Origin: Immersiella caudata
Taxonomy: Eukaryota; Ascomycota; Sordariomycetes; Sordariales; Lasiosphaeriaceae
Reading direction: 5' to 3'
Assembly: GCA_030512335.1 (NCBI GenBank)
Contig: JAULSU010000004.1
Span: 3,348,001-3,412,000 of the forward strand
DNA length: 64,000 nt
Shown here in pieces: positions 9,510 to 18,970 of this stretch. The notes beneath the pieces are model-generated. The model had not been told where the DNA came from, did no database searches, and worked only from the letters and a program-made list of their open reading frames with translations. Every line of letters starts with the position of its first letter. Position 1 is the first letter of the stretch. A program made the position numbers and the translations under genes.

Positions 9510-10724
9510 GCTAAGGTCTTAGCATGGAACTTCGTGGAGTGCCGAGGAGCTAGAGGTCCACAGGGAGCCGGAGGCAGCCCTGGGATAGTGCTAACGTGGA
9601 TAACCGTGTGACAGACCATCAGCACGGTATCCCAATCTCGACGCTGCCAAAGACGGTACAAGATGCAGCATTGGTCTGCCAGAGCCTAGGCATCCGCTGC
9701 CTCTGGGCTGATGCCATGTGTATCATACAGGACGACCGTGAGGATTGGGAACGCGAGTCGGCACAAATGTGTGACATATATGCCAACTCGCACATTACCA
9801 TCGCGGTACACCACGCCGATTCCTGCAAGCGGGGGTTTCTGGGGGGACAGAGATATCCCCTTCCAGAGTACGAGCGCGAATTCAACACTACCTTTGGAGC
9901 GGGGATTCCAGGCGCCAATGCGGAGAAGATGGTCTTGGTGCGAAAGGGCAGCTCACACCACAAGCTCGAGAAATCCACCGGGACTGCCTTGGAGGCGCGG
10001 GGCTGGACTCTGCAGGAAAGAATTCTCCCGAGGAGAATAATACATTACACCCGCGGATGAGATGATATGGGAGTGCAAGGAGAGGCACTTTTGTGAATGT
10101 GGGCGTATCAGACCAAGGGGGAAGGCAAATGGCCAAGACCGCGGTCATGGGCCGCCATGTCAGCCAATCGCATCTGCGGCCAGACTTGCTAGCCAATACA
10201 TTGGCGGAAGAAGGTTGGATGGAGCTTGTCGAGATGTATTCAAAATGCAACCTGACGGCATCATCGGACAGGCTCGTGGCCATCTTTGGGCTCGCGCAGA
10301 TGGTACGCGCCACGATCCCACCAACGAACGATCCGACATGTCTCTTTGACATGTTTGTTGCGTTTCTACCGAGCCAGCTGCTCCGGGTAACTGATGAGAC
10401 GGCTACATCTCCACGGCTATCTCAGCTAAAAAGGTCACTGGCAATCCAAGGGACTTGGGAGAGCTTTGGGCTAGGTGTATGTTCCTATTGTTCCGAGGAA
10501 GAGATGAAAGGGTTCGGATGGGAGAAATTAGAGCTATTCAAAGGGGCTACAACCCTACCAATTTCAGTTTAACATAGTTACCATGAGGAAGCACAAGCTG
10601 CTGAAGATTGCTACTTCATGCGTCTTCTCAACCTCGGCCGGCATGTACGCCATGTAGCTTCCCCCAACTTGGCTGTGTAGGTAACTAGAGAGTGGTGTCT
10701 ACCTAGCTGCGTCACATCGGAGAG

Positions 10725-11218
10725 GTGAGATGGAGCGCTTCACCCCTGATCCAGCTGGTCTTCAAAGAATCTGACATCCGAACGACACCCTCTGGCCCTG
10801 TCCAAACACTACCCCCTGGCGCAAACTCCAGCTCCAATTCTGTTTCCAACTCCACAAGCGCCGATGGTACCTCCTCCCAATCCTCAAAGGGGACTCGGTG
10901 GCAGCCATCGCGCCCATAATCGGCGTTGCGGTGGCTGCCTTTTTCGTTGGGAAGAATATGAGGAGGAATAAGGAGCCAACTTCCAAGCCAACGCGCCGGC
11001 TCCTCCTCCGGGTTATCAGTCTCAAGTGTGCCGAAGACAGAGGCGGTGAAGGTTGTGGAGGTGGACAGAGCGTCCTGAACTTGGGTGTTACTCCCAACCG
11101 GGAGCTTCAAAGTGCCCCCGGTGATACGACAGTAGTTGCCTGTTTAGCTGGGACGATGGGAAGCAAGCTGAGTCATTGTAATATTCGCAACGAGGGGGGA
11201 GGGGGGGGGGGGGGGTAA
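10725..11218 (+). pseudogene. Remnant of a Ser/Thr-rich single-pass membrane protein
   Basis: One frame gives a Ser/Asn-rich stretch (ANSSSNSVSNSTSADGTSS) ending at 10,919. The next frame, starting within AAAGGGG at 10,886-10,892, supplies a transmembrane helix (AAIAPIIGVAVAAFFVG) followed by a basic stop-transfer NMRRNKE. A one-base change in that short G-run would join them. The layout resembles fungal surface proteins such as the one at 40,971-42,213, but no extracellular domain is visible upstream and the cytoplasmic tail dissolves into low complexity before a poly-G tract. It is either a broken gene or one hit by a consensus error. Confidence 0.4.
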
Positions 11219-13887
11219 GGGTTTGGGTCCGGCGTTTGATGCTGGGAAATTGGCATGTTGTCCATACCTTTTGTTGCATGTGAAGGCACCGTCAAGGCCG
11301 ACACGTGTCGCTTCAAGGCCTTTCAGGATGTTGAAAAGCCTTTTTTTTTTCTTTTTCTTTCGAGTAGGTATATGCCACGCCTTTTGGATTGCAAACAACG
11401 CTAACGACCCAATACGACCAATGCGAATTCATCGCCGTCGAAGCCTATACAGCTGCGGGTGACGTATTTTCGCACGGAGCAGACGACACCTATCTACCGG
11501 CCAAAGCCTTCTCCCCTTACCGGATTTCAGCGTAAAAATCAGATCATAGCTCCATCTTTGCATCCTCCCTTCTTTAGATCCATGTTCCTAATGAATCCCT
11601 AATCAGGAATGCAGCCATCTACACCACCTCGTTCCGTGTTGACATATCGAGCAGTCGCGATGCTGCCAGTGAGGCCCGCCCTTGTGAGTGCCCCTGTGGA
11701 TGATTGGATCGCCTTCTCGGGCGTCCGGGATAATAGTGAGGCTGAAATGAGGAAAGTATCTCGAAGGAGGGTGGACGTGAACATGAAGGATCTTTGTCAT
11801 CTGGAATAGGTCTTTGGCGGGCATCGTCGTGGTTTAGAGAAGGGGATGTTGAGCGAGAAGTCGGGGGGGGGGGGAGGGAGGGACTGACTCGAAGTGTTTG
11901 CAGAGGTTTGAAGAGACTGGCGACTGGAAAGGACCGCATTATTTAGCGACTGACATACCTACCGATAAAATTAGCCACGCAACTTTATCCTAATTCATAA
12001 ATCAACGCCTGTCCACAGTGCCCACCGCAAGTCGGCACCGCAAGTCGGCACCGCGACAGGAAACGGGGGCTGCGGGTCAAACCCAGTTGAAGAAATCAAA
12101 ATTGACTCAAGCATTCAGCAAGCCTCTCGGTTTACACAAGATCCCGCAATCAATTGTCCCCTTGTGTTTGACACATTCGAGTTGCGCGTGGGGCGTTGCC
12201 CGAGGCTCAAGCCACACCGCACTGTTCTGGCACAGTGTCAAATGCAGTGTTGAACAACCTGAAACCCCACCAACCGTCGTATATTCTTCAAGATAAGCAA
12301 AATGGTGCATTTCTGAAGCATTTGGGATAAGAAGATTGGAGCTCCTTTGTTGGTGATTTCTGCAACGACCCGTGGTGTCCGGGGCTGGAAAAGGGGGCTG
12401 GATGAAAATAGGGGTAAACCCCAAAACAGCATTTCTAGGGGCATCGCGGACAGCAGAGGTAGGGAGTCTATTGTGTCTGAACTCAGGTTTGGCAGAAGCC
12501 GGAGTAAACATAGCTGTTCCATCTTGCTATGGGGCTCCCCATGCGCTTGCCGTACTCTTGTTGCCACCGCGTCCACGGAGTTGTCACAGGCCAGGTGACG
12601 ATAATGCGAAACTCCATGTTGAGACGAGGATCTCGATGCAGCCATGGCGCCCTTAGTGTGCGGGTCTTTTGACTATTACGTCAGTTCAGTGGTCACATTT
12701 CATAAGGAGTGATACGATAGAATAGAAAGAACTCAGCTAGTGAGCCTCATGGGGACCAAGACTCCCGCCAAAGCCCTCGTTGGACGTCATTGACCATGGA
12801 CACCTGAGTGTTCGTCGCGTCGAGGTATTCGCCATGTTTAGAGCGCGGGATCCACCGAAGCTCGGGACGAGAGCCTTTGATGATATTCACCTGCTTCGTA
12901 CTGGCAGGTCACTCGTGTCTTGGGTCACAGGACAGGGAACCAGAACTCAAGATGGAATCGGCATATCGTCAAGTAGCGGAAGTTCTCCGCCCACGAGGTC
13001 TCAAGTCTCGCAATTATTAGTAGCTGTTCATGCTGCTGCCAGAGCACCAAGAAGTAGCACCGTCCGGAGGTGTTTGTGCTTGCAGCTGGTCTCTTGCAAG
13101 CAGAAGGCTGGTCCAGTATAGTTTGTTATGCGCGGCTGAGTCTACAGTCAGCAGGTATACTTTGTGGACAGCCCATAGGGAAAATAATGCCCCGGTAGGT
13201 AGATATCCCAACTGCGCGCCATCTCAGTGTCGACACGCTGAAGCGGTTTGTTACTTCGTCAGGGGAAATAACAATGTATAACCCTAACCCTGATCTTGGA
13301 AATCGCCCCTTGAGCAAGGTACCCAAAAGTAGGTAGGCCGGAACGGGAACCAGGCGAGGGAGATGTCGGCAACAGTTTTACTCTATGCCTTGAATCTGGA
13401 GATAGGTTAACGATCGTTTGCCCAGAGGGTAGCGCGCTGGATTGGACGAGTAGCCTTGGATCTGTCGACAACACGAAGGAAGTTGCCCGTGTCGGAACCC
13501 GGCACTGCGTCAGCGGCTAAAAACACGTTACGCATGGAGTTGAGAAGGACCCCACCCAGTCGCATCTTCTGGTGAGCAACAAGTCCTCGCAACCTGGAAC
13601 CGGCTGCGCCTTCAACTGCTTTCGACGATCGTCAGACATGAACAAAGGGTTCCAATCGTTTCTGGGTCGGTCATCAACTTGCGAACGGTTGCAGCCAAAT
13701 CGTGGTGCAAGGGACCGCTAAATTTGGGCTTATCTCCCGCCAATTAGCAGCAACCTGGCATCCAGCCACCTGTCGACGTCATAGTGCCAGCCCATCGACC
13801 CGGAAGCCACGCTGCAAAGTGGCTCCTATTCGAGTCCCAAACCTGCTACCAGATTTGAGTGATCGCTCATCGCGACCCGTCATCACA
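11219..13887. other. Gene-poor region of about 2.7 kb
   Basis: Apart from the small reading frame at 11,599-11,784 I see no supported gene. It holds a poly-G tract at 11,863-11,874 and a short direct repeat CACCGCAAGTCGG at 12,024-12,050. No frame shows coding-like composition or a recognisable domain. Confidence 0.55.
11599..11784 (-). CDS. Short frame with mitochondrial-presequence character (doubtful)
   Basis: A 61-residue frame starts MFTSTLLRDTFLISASLLSR and continues GALTRAGLTGSIATARYVNT. It is rich in Arg, Ser, Thr, Ala and Leu with few acidic residues early on, as in a cleavable mitochondrial targeting peptide. The body of a mature protein is missing: the frame stops after GGVDGCIPD. 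It may be the detached first exon or a duplicated 5' end of a nuclear gene for a mitochondrial protein. I find no partner exon. Alternative start codons lie upstream in other frames. Confidence 0.3.
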   Translation of the reverse strand: MFTSTLLRDTFLISASLLSRTPEKAIQSSTGALTRAGLTGSIATARYVNTERGGVDGCIPD

Positions 13888-14092
13888 ATGTCTTGGGACC
13901 GCACCCGCACACGTTGGATTCGGACCATCAACACCAAATACCTCTTTGGACGTGTCGTAGGTTCCCCGCCGCCTTGTCTCGTGTCGGCGCCGTTGAAGAG
14001 CTTGACTCGAGACGCCACCATTCGTCACAAAGGCTAACATTTCCCCTTTCTCACCCCAGCCTTTGCTCAATACAATCATATTCTTGATCGAA

Positions 14093-14869
14093 ATGGTCCT
14101 CTTCGCACGGCTCACGGGCCGCTTCAACGCCTATTACAATGAACGACCCGTGCTCACCATGATGGTGAGCAACGCCATCCTCGGAGGAATCGCCGATACC
14201 GTTGCCCAAACCATCACGTCAGTCAGGCAGCGAGCCGTTAGGAGGCACCCCGGCGGCCTCAATCCCCAAGAGGATGCCATGGCGATCGAAATCCACGAGC
14301 TCGACCGAAAGAACCCCCTCAACGAGCGTGACCTAGTGCCAGACTCGAGGACGCTGCCCCCGCCGTTCGACTTCGAAAGACTGACGCGGTTTATGGCATA
14401 TGGTTTTGCAATGGCCCCGGTGCAGTTCCGGTGGTTCAAGTTCCTCGAAAAGACATTCCCAATTACCAAGAACGGGAGCGCATTCGTGCCAGCGATGAAG
14501 CGTGTGGCCTTCGACCAGTTGATCTTCGCTCCGTTCGGTATTGCATGCTTCTTCACGGCCATGACGGTTGCTGAGGGCGGTGGACGGCGGGCCGTCTATC
14601 AGAAGATGCGGGACATGTATGTGCCGACACTCAAGGCCAACTACATGGTTTGGCCTGCCGTCCAGGTCATCAACTTCCGGTTGATGCCCGTTCAGTTTCA
14701 ACTTGTAAGCTCCTTCCATATGCCCGGACCCGATACTCGGCTAACACCACTGCAGCCTTTCGTTTCTACGGTTGGAATTGCATGGACTGCGTACCTGTCT
14801 CTCACCAACGCTGCAGAAGACGTCGCCCAGTCCCGTGCCCCGGTCTCGGATACTGTTCGATTGCCCTAA
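14093..14869 (+). CDS. MPV17/PMP22 family membrane protein
   Basis: The product resembles the Mpv17/PMP22/Sym1 family of four-helix proteins of the inner mitochondrial or peroxisomal membrane. The family opening RFNAYYNERPVLTMMVSNAI leads to GGIADTVAQ; then come RFMAYGFAMAPVQFRWFKFL, FDQLIFAPFGIACFF, a LKANYMVWPAVQVINFRLMP block and the end FVSTVGIAWTAYLS. One intron at 14,705-14,755 (51 bases, CTAAC branch, CTGCAG acceptor) follows MPVQFQL. Being a multiple of three without a stop, it could be retained silently. I start at the ATG at 14,093. A longer version is possible: an ATG at 13,888 with an intron at 13,957-14,059 joins in phase and would add about 34 residues. A charged insert of about 40 residues after the first helix (near GLNPQEDAMAIEIHELDRKN) is larger than in yeast Sym1. 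Confidence 0.82.
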   Translation: MVLFARLTGRFNAYYNERPVLTMMVSNAILGGIADTVAQTITSVRQRAVRRHPGGLNPQEDAMAIEIHELDRKNPLNERDLVPDSRTLPPPFDFERLTRFMAYGFAMAPVQFRWFKFLEKTFPITKNGSAFVPAMKRVAFDQLIFAPFGIACFFTAMTVAEGGGRRAVYQKMRDMYVPTLKANYMVWPAVQVINFRLMPVQFQLVSSFHMPGPDTRLTPLQPFVSTVGIAWTAYLSLTNAAEDVAQSRAPVSDTVRLP

Positions 14870-15533
14870 AGTGGCATCCTGAGCGTTGTACGATAGGAAC
14901 GAATTCTGACGGAGATTGAGTTCGCGGGGCACGGAACGCGGGCTTGGGAATAGAGCGGGATTTACGTTCGGAACATCCAGGTTATCGGTACAATAAGAGC
15001 CAGGGTGCTCGTCGGCTTTGGTGGCGCTGGACGGAGGGACAGGAATACATGTATCGGATTTCTTTGACAAGTCATGGCGGATGGCGTTGGACGATAGATA
15101 TTTTGCCTCGGGCTGACCAGGAGCTGTAGTATTTGCATGACACCAGGTTGAACACATTTCATCACACGGACAGGCCGGCCTCGACGCCCAGGATTTGCCA
15201 GTATCGCGCTCTCTCAAGCGACAAATCCTGCCCTGGTTGCTTTCGATTGCTCAATCGGAGCTTCTTCGCTGTAAGTGGATGTTTCAGGCGGGAGGAGCAA
15301 ATCGCGCAGAACCTGGCCAACCAACACGTCACAGCCAGCTTGACCAAGCGCGACCCCACCATTTACCCCTCCATCGTCGCCGGGCAGCCCAGATCAGGTC
15401 ATCATCGCTGCGTCTTTTACCTCTGCACTCCAACTCATCCACATCTTCTGTGATATACCATCTTTCGTTCCCTGTATCTCGCTTCCGGCTGACATCCAGG
15501 TTCCCACTCCAATTGCCCCTCACAGCCCCCAAG

Positions 15534-16951
15534 ATGTCTCTGGCAAATAAGCTCTCCATCACCGACGTGGACCTCAAGGGCAAGCGCGTCCTTATCCGCG
15601 TAAGTAACAGGATACAGGATACAGGATACAGGATACAGGATATGCACTTGGTTTGGCTTGGTGTGATCCCATGTCCAGAAGCTGACGTTCATACCATCCA
15701 GGTCGACTTCAACGTCCCCCTTGACGCCGACAAGAAGGTCACCAACCCCCAGCGTATCGTCGGTGCCGTTCCCACCATCAAGTACGCCATCGACAATGGC
15801 GCCAAGGCCGTGATCCTCATGTCCCACCTGGGCCGCCCCAATGGGCAGGTCAACCCCAAGTACTCCCTGAAGCCCGTCGTTCCCGAGCTGGAGAAGCTTC
15901 TCGGCAAGAGCGTGACCCTTGCCCCGGACTCTGTCGGCCCCGAGGTTGAGGAGATTGTCAGCAAGGCCGATAACGGAGATGTCGTCTTGCTCGAGAACCT
16001 GCGCTTCCACATTGAGGAGGAAGGCAAGGGCACCGACGGAGAAGGGAACAAGGTCAAGGCCGACAAGGCCAAGGTTGAGGAGTTCCGCAAGGGCCTCACC
16101 AAGCTCGGAGACATCTTCGTCAGTAAGTTTCAGCGAGACATATCCCCCAAAAAGCTGTGTTGTGATCTGACCCCTGAACAGACGATGCCTTCGGCACCGC
16201 TCACCGTGCCCACTCTTCCATGGTTGGCGTTGATCTCCCACAGAAGGCTGCTGGTTTCCTCATGAAGAAGGAGCTCGACTACTTCGCCAAGGCTCTCGAG
16301 AACCCCAAGCGCCCCTTCCTTGCCATCCTCGGTGGCGCCAAGGTGTCGGACAAGATTCAGCTCATCGACAACCTGCTGGAGAAGGTCAACACGCTCATCG
16401 TGTGCGGCGGCATGGCTTTCACCTTCAAGAAGACCCTCTACAATGTGCCCATCGGCACCTCCCTCTTTGACGAGGCCGGCTCCAAGACCGTGGGCGACCT
16501 CATTGAGAAGGCGAAGAAGAACAACGTCAAGGTTGTCCTGCCAGTAGACTACATCACCGCCGACAAGTTCGACAAGGACGCAGCGACCGGTTATGCCACT
16601 GATAAGGATGGCATTCCCGATGGCTGGATGGGTCTTGACTGCGGCGAGGAGTCCATCAAGCTCTACAAGGAGGCCATCGACGAGGCGCAGACCATTCTCT
16701 GGAACGGCCCTGCTGGTGTGTTTGAGTTCGACAAGTTCGCCAACGGCACCAAGGCCACGCTCGATGCTGCTGTCGAAGCTGCCGCTAAGGGCAAGATCGT
16801 CATCATTGGTGGTGGTGACACGGCCACTGTTGCGGCCAAGTACGGTGTTGAGGACAAGCTCAGCCACGTTTCCACGGGCGGTGGTGCGAGCTTGGAGCTC
16901 CTTGAGGGTAAGGAGCTGCCCGGCGTCACAGCGCTGAGTGAGCGCTCGTAA
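15534..16951 (+). CDS. PGK1: Phosphoglycerate kinase
   Basis: Catalyses the ATP-forming step of glycolysis, 1,3-bisphosphoglycerate plus ADP to 3-phosphoglycerate plus ATP, in the cytosol. Exons are 15,534-15,599, 15,702-16,122 and 16,182-16,951, giving 418 residues, the usual fungal length. Diagnostic blocks are KGKRVLIRVDFNVPL (across intron 1), MSHLGRPNG, LLENLRFH, DAFGTAHRAH (across intron 2), FLAILGGAK and DKIQLIDNLL, the nucleotide-binding WNGPAGVFE, and GGGDTATV followed by HVSTGGGASLELLEG. Intron 1 (15,600-15,701) carries five perfect copies of ACAGGAT. Codon use is strongly biased to C-ending codons, as expected for a highly expressed gene. The leader is pyrimidine-rich. Confidence 0.97.
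15607..15641 (+). repeat. Heptanucleotide microsatellite in PGK intron 1
   Basis: Five perfect tandem copies of ACAGGAT start seven bases after the 5' splice site of intron 1 of the phosphoglycerate kinase gene. Confidence 0.95.
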
Positions 16952-17358
16952 GTTGCTTTTGTGAGGTTTGAACGTTGCAGTCGGGTTTGCCTTTGTCCTG
17001 AAGGACTCGTTAGTAATGGGATTGGGGGCTAGCAAAAAGGAATAGCCCGCTTGGGATGGTACAACAGTCTTTAGTGAGCCCATAGAGCAAACACATTGGT
17101 AACTTCAACTGTATCTGCGCAACCCAGTGCCTGGAAGCTGGCGAAGATATGTCCGCCTCAGAGGTGGCATGCGGATCTATTGGTATTCCTTATTCTCGAC
17201 TTCTCTCCTGGTGTTTCGACGCAGATGATGTGACGCTGAGCTACCCATGTTCTGCGGCCCGACCTTCCCGTTCCTGTTGGTCCCATGCGCTAGAATGCAA
17301 ACTTCCTCATGACATCCACCCGCCGCTCTTCCCAAACGCTGACCACCGGCTTTGTTTC
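16952..17358. other. Convergent 3' region between PGK and SEM1
   Basis: Shared downstream region of two genes that face each other. No further gene is seen. Confidence 0.6.
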
Positions 17359-17813
17359 TCATCGCTTCTTGGACGCCTCGACCTTCTTCAACTCCTCCCT
17401 GTAGAAGCACAGTGGGTTAGCCATCTGACGCAGAGGATACAACCCAGGCTGGGGTCGCATGTGGGCGTACCTTAGCTGGTTCGAGAAGTCATCGCTCGTG
17501 TCATCATCATCCCACGACTCCTCCCACAGGTGTTGTGTCCCTTCGCTGCCATTAGCAGCCTCTGTGTCCTCAGCGGCCCAGTCTAGATGGACGTCATTCG
17601 TTAGCAAGGCTGAACCAGAGAGACATAGGTACGGCGATTTCCTAGCCGCGCGGCTCCTGGGACGAAGCAGTGTAGATTGAGCTTACCGTCGACGGGGAAA
17701 TCCTCAAACTCGTCGTCCTCCTCGAGCGCGGCGGCGGGCTTCTGCTCTGTGACAGCCTCAGGCTTGGAATTGGAGGCTGGCGCCTTGTCGTCTTTGGTTG
17801 CGGCGGAGGCCAT
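17359..17813 (-). CDS. SEM1: 26S proteasome lid subunit SEM1/DSS1
   Basis: Exons 17,813-17,687, 17,582-17,471 and 17,398-17,359 give a 92-residue, very acidic protein. The conserved core is complete across the splice junctions: EDDEFEDFPVD, then DWAAEDTE, HLWEESWDDDDTSDDFSNQL and REELKKVE. Sem1/DSS1 (Rpn15) is an intrinsically disordered subunit of the proteasome regulatory particle. It also acts in the TREX-2 mRNA-export complex and with BRCA2-type recombination proteins. Introns are 104 and 72 bases with GT-AG ends. Its upstream region is shared head-to-head with the IML2-like gene. Confidence 0.93.
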
Positions 17814-18970
17814 TTTGGAGGGTGTGTGCAGTTCGGTTTACGTAGAGCCGTTAATCGGTCCGTGGGTTGAGTGACGTGGGATGTGTTGGTGATGTTGGTG
17901 AGCAGCTGATGGGGCTGTCGTTGAGCTTGGTTTGCAATGATGACCCTGGATTCGCATGCGCTGGTCGCCTGCGCGCCAGCTCGGCTTTCATCCGTCAGCA
18001 AAAAAGCTGGGTGGCGGGCCTGGCGGTGCTTGTTGGTGCACGGGCCACAATCGATATAAGGTTTGATGTGATTAGCGACAGGAGCTCAGTGCCTGGGACC
18101 TGACTCGACCACGGTCTTGGGGGCAGTTGTCTTGATCGAGTTACAGACGTGATTTGTGTTCAATACTCTGTTGATAGCACTAGTTTGGTTTCTATGAAAA
18201 CATTACTGGTATTCTGATGGCGTCAAAACGCTGCTCTCATGTCGTGTTTGCCAGCTGAGTGGCTTGCATGGGCTGTGAGGCTGCCTGGGCATTCAAAGCA
18301 CGGCCACTCGTAAGTCTCACCGATTAGGATGCCCTGTCGTCTTTCAGGGGCTCGGTCAAAAGCTCTCCTTTCCGCGGGGTCGCATTCAACACGGTCTAGG
18401 CTTTCACGCAGTAGTCAACTCTAGTGAGAATGACAAAGCAGTGCATGCTAAGACCATTGAACCTCAGCGCCATGGAAGTCCGTTAGTGCTCTGTGACCAG
18501 AGAGTCGAAGTTGCCACATTGACAATCGACACTCAAATACAGCCCATTCGAAGCGCATTGAGCCTGGAGTATTGCAATGCAAGCCCTCGTCAACAGCAGA
18601 GCATTACGTATGGACGCAAATACCCCTCATCGTTGGGCATAGCCGTCATCCTCCCGTTCAATTTGGCGGGGCTGCCCTTTGATCCTTGCCCGCGTCTGCA
18701 GTCAGCTAGCTCCTCCCAACGGGCTCCAGCCAGCTCCCACCGCCCGGGTTAGCCTGCCTTCCAGCCGCACTTCTTCGAGGGCACTTTTCTGTTGTCCCTT
18801 GTGCCTTGCGACTTCCTGCTCCGGGTTCGCGGATTCACCGGGTTCCTCGGCCTCTTCTAGTTTTACTTCCCTAGCCATTTGCCCCGGGACCTTCCTGATC
18901 TTCTGTTCTACCACATGTAGCGGGCAGGTCGCACAACGTCGGAGCACACACACCGCTATCGCCAGACACA
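17814..18970. promoter_or_regulatory. Divergent intergenic region between SEM1 and the IML2-like gene
   Basis: About 1.15 kb between two divergently transcribed genes. The side next to the IML2-like start is strongly pyrimidine-rich. No coding frame with domain similarity is seen. Individual promoter elements cannot be defined from sequence alone. Confidence 0.5.

Larger units (their letters stand above)
2671..9612. mobile_element. Candidate composite insertion element with HET and STAND cargo
   Basis: The segment interrupts a HET gene. It is bounded by the direct repeat AGACCAT (2,664-2,670 and 9,613-9,619). Its ends are GTGACACGGT at the left and, read on the opposite strand, GTCACACGGT at the right, so 9 of 10 bases match. 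Removing it with one repeat copy leaves the host gene in phase. Inside are two other HET genes on opposite strands, a STAND amino-terminal remnant, two related inverted-repeat elements and a duplicated 54-base repeat near each end. I found no transposase or tyrosine-recombinase gene, so it would be non-autonomous, or an old element enlarged by nested insertions. Element class is unknown; the 7-bp duplication does not match a standard class cleanly. Confidence 0.6.
2299..10572 (+). pseudogene. HET-domain gene split by a 6.9-kb insertion
   Basis: The amino-terminal half is 2,299-2,670. It has WLADCMTHHNDC, FVPSRLL and the start of the HET core, ARLSNCWGDD (normally LSYCWG), ending at codons for D-H. 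The carboxy-terminal half is 9,620-10,572. It continues the same domain with GIPISTLPKTVQDA, LWADAMCIIQDD, the CDIYANSHITIA block and GWTLQERILPRRIIHY. Both halves lie in the same phase, and a 7-bp repeat AGACCAT sits at 2,664-2,670 and 9,613-9,619. The second half is further damaged by single-base shifts near 10,050 and 10,090, after which an EGWMELVEMYSKCNLT-type tail follows. HET proteins trigger vegetative-incompatibility cell death in filamentous fungi. This copy cannot encode a normal protein as it stands. Confidence 0.8.

Noticed and set aside
2671..9612. Starship-type giant element
   Set aside because: Too short, and no tyrosine-recombinase (DUF3435) captain gene is visible at the left end; described only as a candidate insertion.
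13275..13295. Telomere-like TAACCCTAACCCT
   Set aside because: Just over two units, in unremarkable intergenic DNA; too short to call an interstitial telomere or chromosome end.
15435..17083. Long minus-strand frames over the PGK gene
   Set aside because: Shadow frames caused by the strong codon bias of PGK on the other strand.
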